The notes below the pieces were generated by a model, which was not told where the DNA came from, did no database searches, and saw nothing but the letters and a program-made list of their open reading frames with translations. Below, piece after piece: positions 19,393 through 28,930 of a DNA stretch of 64,000 bases; position 1 is the stretch's first letter; each line of letters starts with the position of its first letter. A program made the translations under genes and the position numbers. Source of the stretch: Mycobacterium sp. 852002-51971_SCH5477799-a (GTDB taxonomy: Bacteria; Actinomycetota; Actinomycetes; Mycobacteriales; Mycobacteriaceae); NCBI RefSeq assembly GCF_001667145.1, contig NZ_LZIF01000084.1, forward strand, positions 1 through 64,000. The letters run 5' to 3'.

Positions 19393-21179
19393 CCATGGTC
19401 GACCCTCCAGGCGACCACACCGAGGCGATCACGCTCGGTCTGCACGACGCCTCGCCGCCCGAGTTGGTCGACGCGATGGCCAAGGATGTCGAGCTCGAAT
19501 TGGGTTGGGGCCGGCTGATTTTCGGGCAGACCTTCGCCAATTCCCAGGAGCTGGTCGAGGCGCTGCGCCGCGAGGGGCCCGGGCGCCGCGACATCTGCAT
19601 CTACGCCCGCGAATCCCACGTTGTGGTCGCCGAGGCGCCCACCGAGTTGTTCATCGACCCCAGCCACACTTACCGGCTGCGGTTCACCCCCAAGACGAAG
19701 AACCTTGCGCCGCCGCCGCTGGGCGTGACGGTGCGCACGCTCAACGACCCGATCGACGCCGACGCCATGAACCGCGTCTACGTGCGCTGCGGCATGGTCC
19801 CGGCCGGCGTCGACGTGATCTGGGACAACCATCAGCACGTGCCGGCGGTGAAGTATCTGCTGGCGGTGCGCGACGAGGACGGCGCGGTGGTCGGCACGGT
19901 CACCGGCGTCGACCACGAGTTGCTGTTCAACGACCCGGAAGAGGGGTCGAGCCTGTGGACCCTGGCGGTCGATCCGGCCGCCGGGCTGCCCGGCGTCGGC
20001 GGCGCCCTCACCAAGGCGCTGGCCGAGCACTTCCGCAGCGCGGGCCGCGCCTACATGGATCTGTCGGTGGCGCACGACAACGCCGCGGCCATCGGCCTCT
20101 ACGAGAAGCTAGGTTTCCGCCGCGTCCCGGTGCTGGCGATCAAGCGCAAGAACGCGATCAACGAGCCGCTGTTCAGCCCGCCGCCCGAGACGGTCGATGA
20201 CCTCAATCCCTATGCCCGGATCATCGCCGAAGAGGCGCTGCGCCGCGGGATTTGGGTCGAGGTGCTCGACGCCGAGACCGGCGAGATGCGCCTGACCCAC
20301 GGCGGTCGCAGTGTCATCACCCGGGAATCGCTGTCCGAGTACACCTCGGCGGTGGCCTTGTGCCGCTGCGACGACAAGCGGCGGACCCGGCGCCTGGTCT
20401 CCGAGGCCGGCATCACCGTGCCCAGGGCGCGGCTGGCCACCTTCGACGAGAGCGACTTCGCGTTCCTCAAGGAGGTCGGCGAGGTCGTCGTCAAACCGAC
20501 CCGCGGCGAGCAGGGCAAGGGCATCACCGTCGGGGTCGTCCCGGACAATGGTCCCGACGACCTCAGCTCGGCCCTGGCGCGGGCCCGCCAGCAATACCCG
20601 GACGTGCTGATCGAGCAGCGGGTGACCGGCGACGACCTTCGCCTGGTGGTGATCGACGGCCGTGTCGTCGCCGCCGCGCTGCGGATGCCCCCGGAGATCA
20701 TCGGCACGGGGGAGCACAGCGTGCGCGACCTGATCGCGGCCGAGAGCCGGCGCCGTTCGGCGGCCACCGGCGGTGAGTCCCGCATCCCGCTCGACGACCT
20801 GACGGAGTCGACCGTGGCCGAAGCCGGTTGGAAGCTGGACGATGTGCTGCCGCAGGGGACTCGGCTGCGGGTTCGCCGCACCGCCAACCTGCATCAGGGC
20901 GGCACCATCCACGACGTCACCGCGCACGTGAACCGCGAATTGTGCCGCGTCGCGGTGACCGCCGCCGAGGCGATCGGGATCCCGGTGACCGGCATCGACC
21001 TGTTGGTGCCCGATGTCTCGGGCGCCGAGTACGCATTCATCGAAGCCAATGAGCGCCCGGGGCTGGCCAACCACGAGCCTCAGCCGACGGCCGCGGCCTT
21101 CATCGACTTCCTGTTCCCCGGCCACCCCGGCCAGCCGCAGGCCTGGACTCCCGAGGAGTCCCGCTCCGAGCGCGGCTGA
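19389..21179 (+). CDS. ngg: N-acetylglutaminylglutamine synthetase (GNAT plus ATP-grasp)
   Basis: A 596-residue two-domain enzyme. The middle (about 110-255) is a GNAT acetyltransferase ending in LYEKLGFRRVPVLAIKRKN. The C-terminal part (about 328-575) is an ATP-grasp ligase with VVVKPTRGEQGKGI at about 366 and the metal-binding FIEANERPG near 550. It would acetylate glutamine and ligate a second glutamine, giving N-acetylglutaminylglutamine. The ATG start overlaps the stop of the amidotransferase gene (ATGA), so the two are translationally coupled. This is the synthetase of the NAGGN osmolyte system, well known in pseudomonads and Sinorhizobium. The M42 peptidase that often forms a trio with it is not beside it here. 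Confidence 0.92.
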   Translation: MTMVDPPGDHTEAITLGLHDASPPELVDAMAKDVELELGWGRLIFGQTFANSQELVEALRREGPGRRDICIYARESHVVVAEAPTELFIDPSHTYRLRFTPKTKNLAPPPLGVTVRTLNDPIDADAMNRVYVRCGMVPAGVDVIWDNHQHVPAVKYLLAVRDEDGAVVGTVTGVDHELLFNDPEEGSSLWTLAVDPAAGLPGVGGALTKALAEHFRSAGRAYMDLSVAHDNAAAIGLYEKLGFRRVPVLAIKRKNAINEPLFSPPPETVDDLNPYARIIAEEALRRGIWVEVLDAETGEMRLTHGGRSVITRESLSEYTSAVALCRCDDKRRTRRLVSEAGITVPRARLATFDESDFAFLKEVGEVVVKPTRGEQGKGITVGVVPDNGPDDLSSALARARQQYPDVLIEQRVTGDDLRLVVIDGRVVAAALRMPPEIIGTGEHSVRDLIAAESRRRSAATGGESRIPLDDLTESTVAEAGWKLDDVLPQGTRLRVRRTANLHQGGTIHDVTAHVNRELCRVAVTAAEAIGIPVTGIDLLVPDVSGAEYAFIEANERPGLANHEPQPTAAAFIDFLFPGHPGQPQAWTPEESRSERG

Positions 21180-21272
21180 CGACGGCGAGCGCGGCGTAGG
21201 TGCGATATCCCGCTGAGGGCTAACGACGGGCTTGGGTGGGTAAGTCCTCTGTCAACCCAGAACGGAGAGTGC

Positions 21273-22757
21273 ATGAGTGCGAGCGCGCAAACCAAAACCA
21301 TCTCGACCCATGTCCCGGCGCGGCTGGACCGGCTGCCGTGGTCCCGGTTCCACTGGCGCGTCGTCGTCGGTCTGGGTGGGGTGTGGGTGCTCGACGGGCT
21401 CGAGGTCACGATGGTCGGCAACGTGTCGGCCCGGCTCATGGAGCACAACAGCGGCATCGCGCTGAACGCCGCGCAGATCGGCATGGCGGCCGCGATCTAC
21501 ATCGCCGGGGCGTGCTCGGGTGCGCTGTTCTTCGGCCACCTGACCGATCGCTTCGGCCGGCGAAACCTGTTCATCATCACCCTCGCCATTTATTTGGTGG
21601 CCACGGTCGCCACCGCGTTCGCCTTCGCCCCGTGGTATTTCTTCCTGACCCGTTTCTTCACCGGCTCCGGCATCGGTGGCGAATACGCCGCCATAAATTC
21701 GGCCATCGACGAGCTGATTCCCGCGCGAGTGCGCGGTCGCGTGGACCTGATCATCAACGGAACCTATTGGCTGGGTTCGGCCGCGGGCGCGGGTGGCGCG
21801 CTGATCCTGCTGAACACATCGAACTTCCCGCCCAACATCGGCTGGCGGCTCGCCTTCGGCATCGGTGCCATCCTCGGCATCTTCGTGCTGCTGGTGCGGC
21901 GCAATGTGCCGGAGAGCCCGCGCTGGCTGTTCATTCACGGCCGCGAGGACGAGGCGGAGCAGATCGTCGGCGACATCGAAGCCGCGGTCGCGCATGAGAC
22001 GGGCGAACCGCTGCCCGAACCGGAGGGCAAGGCGCTGCGGATCCGGCAGCGCACGGCGATTTCGTTCCGGGAGATCGCAGCCGTGGCGTTCAAGCTGTAC
22101 CCGCGCCGCGCGATCCTCGGACTGGCGCTGTTCATCGGGCAGGCGTTCCTCTATAACGGCGTCACGTTCAACCTCGGCACGCTGCTCCACAGGTTCTACA
22201 ATGTGCCGTCCGGCATGGTTCCGGTGTTCTTCGTGCTGTGGGCCCTGAGCAATTTCGCCGGCCCGCTGGTGCTTGGGCATCTGTTCGACACCGTGGGCCG
22301 CAAGCCGATGATCACCCTGACGTACATCGGCTCCGGCGTGGCGGTGGTGGCGCTGGCACTGGTCTTTCTCACCGAGGCCGGCGGTGTCTGGGCCTTCATC
22401 GGCCTGCTGATCGTCGCGTTCTTCCTGGCGTCGGCGGGTGCCAGCGCGGCGTACCTGACGGTCAGCGAGATCTTCCCGATGGAGACCAGGGCGCTGGCGA
22501 TCGCGTTCTTCTACGCGATGGGCACGGCGATCGGCGGTATCACCGGCCCGTTGCTGTTCGGTCAGCTGATCAACTCGGGGGTGCGCAGCGAGGTTGTCTG
22601 GTCCTTCCTCATCGTGGCGGTCGTGATGGCCGCGGCCGGCCTGGTCGAACTGTGGCTCGGCATCGCCGCCGAGCAGCGCCCGCTGGAGGAGCTTGCTTTG
22701 CCGTTAACCGTGGAAGACGCTGAGCGCCAGGACGATTCGGAGCCAGCTACCGACTAG
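21273..22757 (+). CDS. MFS transporter, sugar/metabolite:H+ symporter type
   Basis: A 494-residue polytopic membrane protein with about 12 helices. It has the major-facilitator signature between helices 2 and 3 (GHLTDRFGRR), a repeat of it in the second half (FDTVGRKPM) and an acidic residue in helix 1 (LDGLEVTMVG). A GGAGAG lies before the ATG. It starts 93 bases after the ngg gene on the same strand, so it may be co-transcribed with the NAGGN genes and move that osmolyte or a precursor. That link is inferred from position only. Confidence 0.88.
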   Translation: MSASAQTKTISTHVPARLDRLPWSRFHWRVVVGLGGVWVLDGLEVTMVGNVSARLMEHNSGIALNAAQIGMAAAIYIAGACSGALFFGHLTDRFGRRNLFIITLAIYLVATVATAFAFAPWYFFLTRFFTGSGIGGEYAAINSAIDELIPARVRGRVDLIINGTYWLGSAAGAGGALILLNTSNFPPNIGWRLAFGIGAILGIFVLLVRRNVPESPRWLFIHGREDEAEQIVGDIEAAVAHETGEPLPEPEGKALRIRQRTAISFREIAAVAFKLYPRRAILGLALFIGQAFLYNGVTFNLGTLLHRFYNVPSGMVPVFFVLWALSNFAGPLVLGHLFDTVGRKPMITLTYIGSGVAVVALALVFLTEAGGVWAFIGLLIVAFFLASAGASAAYLTVSEIFPMETRALAIAFFYAMGTAIGGITGPLLFGQLINSGVRSEVVWSFLIVAVVMAAAGLVELWLGIAAEQRPLEELALPLTVEDAERQDDSEPATD

Positions 22758-22787
22758 GTCCCTTGCTTTCCGTGAGCTTTCTCAACA

Positions 22788-23129
22788 TCAGCGGTTGTCG
22801 TCATCGCCGGTGGCGCGTTCGGTGAGACCCTCGCGGGACAGCGCCCGGACGAATCCGTAGGCCTGCATCCCGGCCGGGCCGGGATTGTCGAAGATCCATT
22901 CGTTGATCTTTTCCAGCGCATTGGCCAGATCGTCGCGCTTGACCCGCACCAGGTAGGTCTTCCGGTCGTCGTCGGGATCCTCGAGGGAGTCCGCGACGGC
23001 GACGGGATTCTTGAACGCGTACGCGATCCCGTGCACCGAGTCGTGGTTCAGTGCCCAGTGAATTTCACTGGGGCGCAGTCGGTTCACCGCCAGATTACGG
23101 TAATCATGGTCGTCGGCTGAACTGCTCAC
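22788..23129 (-). CDS. Conserved hypothetical protein (113 aa)
   Basis: An acidic soluble protein containing RLRPSEIHWALNHDSVHGIA, then a KTYLVRVKRDDLANALEKIN strand-helix pair. I do not recognise the family. The frame is open further upstream, but GTG at 23129 is chosen because the earlier residues look non-coding and an AGGA lies upstream. It converges on the MFS gene. Confidence 0.6.
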   Translation of the reverse strand: MSSSADDHDYRNLAVNRLRPSEIHWALNHDSVHGIAYAFKNPVAVADSLEDPDDDRKTYLVRVKRDDLANALEKINEWIFDNPGPAGMQAYGFVRALSREGLTERATGDDDNR

Positions 23130-23307
23130 CTGGCCGGTGATCCTATTCTGTGCGCATTGGGGAAGGGGACGTCGATCAATCGCCGGGACGGTCGCGCGAA
23201 GCAATCGGGTTTCAAAGCGGGCACTTTCATCATAGGAAGAGGCGTCGTCTGCTGCATGTTGAGCGCTTTTGCGCACGTGCGTTCCAGGTGAGCCCGGCGC
23301 GGGGGCC

Positions 23308-24024
23308 TCAGCGGCAGTACTTGAGATACAGATAGCCTTCGCAGAACAGCGCGTGCTCGAGGCTCATGGTGACCGGGGCGGGCAGTCGTGCGGGGTGCAG
23401 TCGGTGGCCCACCGGTTGGCTCGCGGCCAGTTTGGGGGCGAGCGTCACGCAGATCTCGGTGACGGCGTCGGCTTCGACCAGCTCGTCGAGCAGCGTCGGC
23501 CCGCCCTCGCAGAGGATGCGATGCATGCCCTGCTCACGCAGTGTCGCGACCACTCGCGAGACGTCCACCGACTCCTCTCCGGCAACCATGATGTGTTGCC
23601 GGCCTTCGTCGAGGTCTTGTCGTGCGGCGGTGCTCGCGCAGGTCACCAGGATCGGCGGCTGGTCCGGGTTGCTGAACAGCCGGGCCGGTAGCTCACCGCT
23701 GCGGCTCACGACGGCGATCGGCGGTGGTTCGGGCCGCCCTTCGTGGTGCCGTCGGGCGCGCGCCGCATCGCTGAGGGTCACCGGGCCATAGTTTTCGGCA
23801 CGGGCGGTGCCGGCGCCGACGAGCACGACGTCGGCGAGGCCGCGCAGGATGTTCAACAGCCGCTGATCGGTGGGGCATGACAGCGGGCCGGCGCGACCGC
23901 CGAACGCGGCGGCGCCGTCGGCGCTGAAGATCATGTTGGCGCGCACGCCATCCGGGGGATCGGCGTAGAACGGCGCGAGTTCGATGATGCTGGGGACGGC
24001 ACTGATCCGGGGCGACTCGCTCAC
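23308..24024 (-). CDS. RibD C-terminal-domain reductase (Rv2671-like)
   Basis: A 238-residue dihydrofolate-reductase-fold protein of the RibD_C family. It shows NMIFSADGAAAFGGRAGPLS, DVVLVGAGTARAENYG and RILCEGGPTLLDELV, the usual NADPH- and substrate-binding segments. Its apparent M. tuberculosis counterpart, Rv2671, is annotated RibD and has been reported to supply dihydrofolate reductase activity. It could reduce a pteridine or pyrimidine. The GTG start lies three bases after the stop of the flavin reductase gene, so these two form an operon with the permease upstream. Confidence 0.85.
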   Translation of the reverse strand: MSESPRISAVPSIIELAPFYADPPDGVRANMIFSADGAAAFGGRAGPLSCPTDQRLLNILRGLADVVLVGAGTARAENYGPVTLSDAARARRHHEGRPEPPPIAVVSRSGELPARLFSNPDQPPILVTCASTAARQDLDEGRQHIMVAGEESVDVSRVVATLREQGMHRILCEGGPTLLDELVEADAVTEICVTLAPKLAASQPVGHRLHPARLPAPVTMSLEHALFCEGYLYLKYCR

Positions 24025-24027
24025 ACG

Positions 24028-24525
24028 CTAGGCCTCATGGCCGGGTTCCAGCTCGCGCACGTCGCCGAACGACACCCAGGTTTCCAGTTCCTTTGGCGGA
24101 CTGCCGCCCACCGGTGCCAGCAGGTGCCCGACGTGGTCGCCCAGCGAGAAACGTTCCAGGATTTCGCCGACGAACCAGGCGGCGGCGTCGTCGAGGATGG
24201 GCAGCCGTTCGGGGCCGGGGTGCCAGGAACATCGGTCGAACTTGTCGACCTTGTCGCCGGTCTGGCTGCCGAAGAGCTCCACCACGTCCAGGTGGTCATG
24301 GTCGAACACGTGCACGGCCAGGTGGGAGGCGTCGTGGGCGATGCGGAAGGTGTGGTTGCGCCGAGACAGGCCGACCAGGAACCGGGGCGGATGGATGCTG
24401 GTCTGGCTGGCGAAACCCACCAGGCAGCCGGCCGGGGTGTCGTCGGCCTGCGTGGTGACGACGTACATCGGATAGTTCAGCAGTGCCACTAGCTTGTCGA
24501 ATGCTTCGGTTGCGGGGTCGGACAT
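24028..24525 (-). CDS. Flavin reductase family protein
   Basis: A 165-residue FMN-binding split-barrel protein: YPMYVVTTQADDTPAGCLVG at about 18-37, then the SIHPPRFLVGLSRRNHTF strand-turn-helix. Such proteins reduce flavin with NAD(P)H or bind FMN/F420. It lies between the permease and the RibD-like gene, with 4 and 3 bases between the genes. It is not obviously the HsaB partner of the HsaA-like enzyme at 46.7 kb, being shorter and of a different subgroup. Confidence 0.8.
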   Translation of the reverse strand: MSDPATEAFDKLVALLNYPMYVVTTQADDTPAGCLVGFASQTSIHPPRFLVGLSRRNHTFRIAHDASHLAVHVFDHDHLDVVELFGSQTGDKVDKFDRCSWHPGPERLPILDDAAAWFVGEILERFSLGDHVGHLLAPVGGSPPKELETWVSFGDVRELEPGHEA

Positions 24526-24529
24526 CAGC

Positions 24530-25810
24530 TCAGTCTTCCCCGTGCGGCCCGCGCGGAATCGCGTGGTTGATGAAGCGGCGAATTAGATAGGCGGCGACGC
24601 CGATGCCCAGAACCGCCACACCGGTAACCACGGACGACAGTGGCATCGCGAAAGCCAGCACCATGCAGCCGAGCAGCCCGATCACCGGAATGACGCGGTG
24701 CGGGCGGCCCTCATCGGGTCCGAGGGTGAATGCGGAGGCGTTGGCGACGGCGTAGTAGATCAACACCGCGAACGACGAGAAACCGATGACGTCGCGAAGG
24801 TCGGTGGTGGCGGCCAAGATCGCAACGATGACGCCGATCAGCAGCTCCGCGCGGTGGGGCACCCGAAACCGTGGGTGCACAGCGGCCAGCGCGTGGGGCA
24901 GATGGCGGTCCCGGGCCATGGCTAGCGTGGTGCGCGAGACGCCGAGAATCAGCGCGAGCAGGGAGCCCATCGCCGCGACCACCGCCCCTAGCTGCACGAC
25001 GGGCACCAGCCAGACCGTGCCTGCGGCGCGGGCCGTTTCGACCAGCGGAGCGGCGCTCTGGGCGAGACGGTTCGGCCCCAGCGCCGCGAGCGTGGCCACG
25101 GCGACGACTGCGTAGACGGCCAGGGTGATGCTCAGCGCCAGCGGAATCGCCCGTGGAATGGTGCGGGCCGGGTCGCGCACCTCCTCGCCGAGCGTCGCGA
25201 TGCGCGCATAACCGGCGAACGCGAAGAACAGCAGGCCCGCCGCCTGGATAACGCCGGCAGTGGTGGTGCCGGTCAGGCGGAGTCGATCGGCGTCGACGGC
25301 CGGGGAGGCGAACGCGGCGACGCACACCGCTGTCAGCACGGCGAGCACCGCGGCGACGATGATGCGGGTCAGCCAGGCCGATTTGTGCACCCCGGCGTAG
25401 TTCACCGCGGTCAGCGCGATTACCGCCGCGACGGCCACCGCATGCGCCTGCGCCGGCCAGACATAGAGGCCGACCGTCAAGGCCATCGCCGCGCATGAGG
25501 CGGTCTTGCCGACGATGAAGCCCCACCCGGCCAGGTATCCCCAGAAGTCTCCCAACCGTTTTCGGCCGTAGACATAGGTGCCGCCCGACGCGGGGTAGCG
25601 TGCCGCCAGCCGCGCGGAGGAGGTGGCGTTGCAGTAAGCGACCGCCGCGGCCAACGCGAGGCCCAGCAGCAGTCCCGAGCCGGCGGCACCCGCCGCGGGT
25701 CCCAGCGCCGCGAAAATTCCGGCGCCGATCATCGAGCCAAGCCCGATCGCCACCGCGTCGAAAACCCCGAGGCTGCGACGCAATTCGCCGTGGTTTGCCG
25801 GGGCCTTCAT
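24530..25810 (-). CDS. APC-family amino acid permease
   Basis: A 426-residue membrane protein with about 12 helices. The first helix carries the amino acid/polyamine/organocation signature (GLGSMIGAGIFAALGPAAGA), followed by YPASGGTYVYGRKRLGDFWG. It probably imports an amino acid or amine with protons or cations. It is the first gene of a tight three-gene unit with the flavin reductase and RibD-like proteins. Confidence 0.88.
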   Translation of the reverse strand: MKAPANHGELRRSLGVFDAVAIGLGSMIGAGIFAALGPAAGAAGSGLLLGLALAAAVAYCNATSSARLAARYPASGGTYVYGRKRLGDFWGYLAGWGFIVGKTASCAAMALTVGLYVWPAQAHAVAVAAVIALTAVNYAGVHKSAWLTRIIVAAVLAVLTAVCVAAFASPAVDADRLRLTGTTTAGVIQAAGLLFFAFAGYARIATLGEEVRDPARTIPRAIPLALSITLAVYAVVAVATLAALGPNRLAQSAAPLVETARAAGTVWLVPVVQLGAVVAAMGSLLALILGVSRTTLAMARDRHLPHALAAVHPRFRVPHRAELLIGVIVAILAATTDLRDVIGFSSFAVLIYYAVANASAFTLGPDEGRPHRVIPVIGLLGCMVLAFAMPLSSVVTGVAVLGIGVAAYLIRRFINHAIPRGPHGED

Positions 25811-25868
25811 CGGGCTGCTTCCGAAACAGCGATCGATTGCGGAATCATCGGGTGCATCGGCTCATTCC

Positions 25869-26993
25869 TCAACCCAGCGGGTCGTTCTGGCGCACCCCTC
25901 GGTACATGCCCCAGCGCACGATCCACGGCATCACCACACGCTCGACCGACCAGGACGGGAAGCGGAAACCATGACCGGTGGGCAGGAACACCTCCAAGCC
26001 GTTGGGTTGTATGCCGACAAGCGAACCCCACCGCCGCGTCGGCGCCCGGTAGGCCCGTAGCGGCCGGCCGGCGAAGTCGGCGAGGATGTTGCGCGCCACC
26101 AAGACGTCGCCGCGGTTACGGGCGGAGCTGCGTAACGGGTCGGTTGCCGCGACGTCGCCGACGGCGAACACACCCCGGCGGCCGGGCACCCGCAGCTCCT
26201 GGGTGACGCGCACGAATCCACGCTCATCGAGCAGGTCCGCCGGTAGCCAGGCGGTGTTGGGCCGCACCCGCCCGATCGCCCACAGCACCGCGTCGGCGTC
26301 GGCCGCGGGTTGGCCCGTGCTCCAGTGCACGGGTGCGCCGGTGAGTTCGTCGCCCGTGAACCCGTCGGCCACCACCGCGCGGTGTCCGGGATGCACGCCG
26401 ACGCCCAGCCGAGTCAGTCGGCCCCGGATACGCTGCCATATCCGGGGATGGTGCCCCTCGAGAGCGGTCTCGCCGGGGAAGTACAGGTCGATCCGCTTGT
26501 CCGGCCAGGTGGTCGCCATGTTGAGGGCGCTGCTGACCGCCGCCGCCCCGCCACCCACCACGACCACCGACGCGGCGGCGGCCAGCCGGTCGTGCGCGGA
26601 GCGCAGTCCCGCGCCGATGTCGGCGGCGGACTGCAACGTCGGCTGGCGCCAAAATCCGTTGCTGACCCCGGTCGAGATGATCAGCGCGTCGTAAGCCTCG
26701 GTGAGGGCCGCGCCGTCTTCGGTTCGGCCGAAGACCGTTTGTGCGTCCAGATCCACTCCGGTCAGCGTGGCCTGCACGGTGCGAACCCCGTCGAGGCGGC
26801 GGAACCGGTCGAACGGGATCCAGTAGTCGCGGGCCCAGTCGTGTGGGCGCGACAGCCGGACGCCGAGCTCCTGGCCGCTCACCAGCGCGGGTTTGGCCGA
26901 GATCCCGACGACGTCGGCATGCCGGGACAGCCGGATCGCCGCAAGGACGCCCGCGTCCCCGAGCCCGGCGACGATGACACGCTTACGGTTCAT
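25869..26993 (-). CDS. FAD/NAD(P)-dependent oxidoreductase, NDH-2/AIF-like
   Basis: A 374-residue pyridine-nucleotide-disulfide-type flavoprotein. It has an N-terminal FAD Rossmann motif (VIVAGLGDAGVLAAIRL), a second nucleotide-binding motif (VVVVGGGAAAVSSALNMA) near the middle and a C-terminal GVFAVGDVAATDP that contacts FAD. The redox cysteine pair of disulfide reductases is absent, which fits an NADH dehydrogenase-2 or AIF-like role. It is transcribed away from the membrane-protein gene at 27.06 kb. Confidence 0.85.
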   Translation of the reverse strand: MNRKRVIVAGLGDAGVLAAIRLSRHADVVGISAKPALVSGQELGVRLSRPHDWARDYWIPFDRFRRLDGVRTVQATLTGVDLDAQTVFGRTEDGAALTEAYDALIISTGVSNGFWRQPTLQSAADIGAGLRSAHDRLAAAASVVVVGGGAAAVSSALNMATTWPDKRIDLYFPGETALEGHHPRIWQRIRGRLTRLGVGVHPGHRAVVADGFTGDELTGAPVHWSTGQPAADADAVLWAIGRVRPNTAWLPADLLDERGFVRVTQELRVPGRRGVFAVGDVAATDPLRSSARNRGDVLVARNILADFAGRPLRAYRAPTRRWGSLVGIQPNGLEVFLPTGHGFRFPSWSVERVVMPWIVRWGMYRGVRQNDPLG

Positions 26994-27063
26994 CCCGTTA
27001 TCCTGCCCTGCATAGGTTTTGGACGAGCTGTCGACCGACCCGCGAGCGAGAGGGGCACATCAG

Positions 27064-27954
27064 TTGATCGTCTCCCGCAGGATCGATAACCCGGAGCGCC
27101 TGGGGGAGTCGGAGCCTCCGGCGCGTCCACGGTTGAGTGCCGCGCTGCGCGCCGCGGTGCGGGCGTCGGCGCCTCGACCCGCCGCTGCCCGGCGCGCAGC
27201 CAAGGACTTCAAGAAGGGCCTGTGTCCGGCGGTCATCGCCGAAATCCGGTGGTCGTTCACCCCGCCGCGCACCTGGCTGATGGGTGTTGTGGCCAACGTC
27301 ATCTTCGCCGCCGGCTGGTTGCTGGTACAGCCGCTGACCCTTGGCCGTCACCACCACGACTGGGTGATCCTGGTGGGCACCTACTTCTCCTCGTGGGTCC
27401 TGGCCGATGTCACCACCACCAATTTTCTGGGCGCCGACCATTACCGCATCCTCCAGGGCTTGTCGGACGGAACGCCTTTCTGGCGGATCCTGTTGGTCAA
27501 GAACCTCGCCCTGCTCGGGATCGTCGGGCTGCCCACGCTGGCCGCCGCGGTCGCGTTGACGCTGTGGCTGGAAACGCCGGGGCGGCTGGGCATTACGATC
27601 CCCACCGTCGCCGTGCCCGTCGTGTCGTGGCTGGGTGTCGGCAATCTCATCTCGGTGCTGCACCCGGTCAGCGCCGAGCCGCTGATTCGGCGCTGGCGCC
27701 AGCGCGGCGATCTGCGCCGCACCCGCAGTTGGGTGCTGGCCCTGACACTGCCCTATGCGCTGTACTACGTGGCCGATCCGATGAACGGCGTGGAGCACCG
27801 CGTGTTGTGGAAGCAGGCGCCCACCCTGATCTGGCCGGTGTTCGGGCGTGAAGCGAAAAGCTTCGTTCACCTCGCCATCGCCGCGAGCGTGTGGATCGCC
27901 GGCAGCGCCGCCGCGCTGTATTGGGTGCGCAGGCGCGGGTTGCAGATCCGCTAG
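27064..27954 (+). CDS. Uncharacterised polytopic membrane protein (ABC-2-like)
   Basis: About 296 residues with a basic, Ala/Arg-rich N-terminus (45 residues) and six or so hydrophobic segments (for example VANVIFAAGWLLV, TIPTVAVPVVSWLGVGNLI, WVLALTLPYALYYVA). The pattern recalls an ABC-2 permease, but no ATPase gene is adjacent. The frame is open from TTG 27019. TTG 27064 is preferred because GAGAGGGG precedes it and it leaves room for a promoter between the divergent genes. Its stop shares the bases CTAG with the stop of the convergent F420 enzyme gene. Confidence 0.7.
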   Translation: MIVSRRIDNPERLGESEPPARPRLSAALRAAVRASAPRPAAARRAAKDFKKGLCPAVIAEIRWSFTPPRTWLMGVVANVIFAAGWLLVQPLTLGRHHHDWVILVGTYFSSWVLADVTTTNFLGADHYRILQGLSDGTPFWRILLVKNLALLGIVGLPTLAAAVALTLWLETPGRLGITIPTVAVPVVSWLGVGNLISVLHPVSAEPLIRRWRQRGDLRRTRSWVLALTLPYALYYVADPMNGVEHRVLWKQAPTLIWPVFGREAKSFVHLAIAASVWIAGSAAALYWVRRRGLQIR

Positions 27955-28868
27955 GACACCTGGGGTTTGATCTCTTCGATCACCCACTGCGCGTAATCGA
28001 GGTATTCGTCCACGCCGCCCACGGCGGGGACGGGAACCGCGGTCACGGTCGCGCCCTGCTCGGAGAACCAGTTCAACCGGTCAACGATGTGTGCGGCGCT
28101 CATACCCGGCCGGTCTGTCGCGCGGCGGGCGACGTGTCCTTCGCCGACCCGGTTGGTGCCCAGCCCGTGCATCACCTCGAAATTGCGGCCGTCGTAACCG
28201 GGTTGGGACTTGATGAAGTCGAGCTTTTGAGCAATCTGTTCGGGCGGCGTGAGAAACGGCCACCAGCCTGACCCGAAGGTGGCCGCCCGGCGCAGCGCGG
28301 CGTCCGCGTCACCGCCGATCCAGATCGGAAGATGGGGCTTTTGAACGGGTTTCGGCTCGAAGGCGATGTCGGCGAATGACACATACCGGCCTTCGAACCG
28401 CGGTGTGTCACTGGTCCACAATTCGACGATGGCCGCCAGGTATTCGTCGGCGATGCGGCCCCTGTCCTTGAACGGCACCGAAAGCAGCTCGAATTCGCGG
28501 GCCAGCCAACCGACCCCGAAGGTCACCATCATCCGGCCCCCGCTCATCCAGTCGGCGGTGGCCAGGGCTTTGGCCAGCACGATGGGGTGCTGCAACGGCA
28601 AGATGGTGACGCACGAGTTGATGGCCACCCGCTCGGTGGCGCCGGCGATGAATGCTTGCGCCGTCGTCGAGTGCAGATAGTGCGGCCCGGACAACTCGAC
28701 GTGGTCGGTGGGGATGACGAGATGCTCGGGCACCGCGATCATGTCGTAGCCCCACCGGTCGGCGCATTGCATCATGCGTCGCTGGTCTTCTCCGGTGACG
28801 GCGGCCTCCCAGGGCTGCGTAATCGCTTTGAGTCGCAGCAGGTGCGGAAGGGGGAAGGCGAATTTCAC
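27951..28868 (-). CDS. LLM-class F420-dependent oxidoreductase
   Basis: A 305-residue TIM-barrel enzyme of the luciferase-like monooxygenase family. Its motifs are those of F420-dependent members: WGYDMIAVPEHL, then HPIVLAKALATADWMSGGRM, FGVGW and PIWIGG. It would use F420/F420H2 to oxidise or reduce an organic substrate. It is divergent from the PadR gene with 62 bases between starts, so PadR is the likely regulator. Confidence 0.88.
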   Translation of the reverse strand: MKFAFPLPHLLRLKAITQPWEAAVTGEDQRRMMQCADRWGYDMIAVPEHLVIPTDHVELSGPHYLHSTTAQAFIAGATERVAINSCVTILPLQHPIVLAKALATADWMSGGRMMVTFGVGWLAREFELLSVPFKDRGRIADEYLAAIVELWTSDTPRFEGRYVSFADIAFEPKPVQKPHLPIWIGGDADAALRRAATFGSGWWPFLTPPEQIAQKLDFIKSQPGYDGRNFEVMHGLGTNRVGEGHVARRATDRPGMSAAHIVDRLNWFSEQGATVTAVPVPAVGGVDEYLDYAQWVIEEIKPQVS

Positions 28869-28930
28869 GGTCGTCCCAGCCAGCGGTCCATGTCCTCCAA
28901 TCTAGGGGGCGGTGTTGTTAACCTGGCGAC

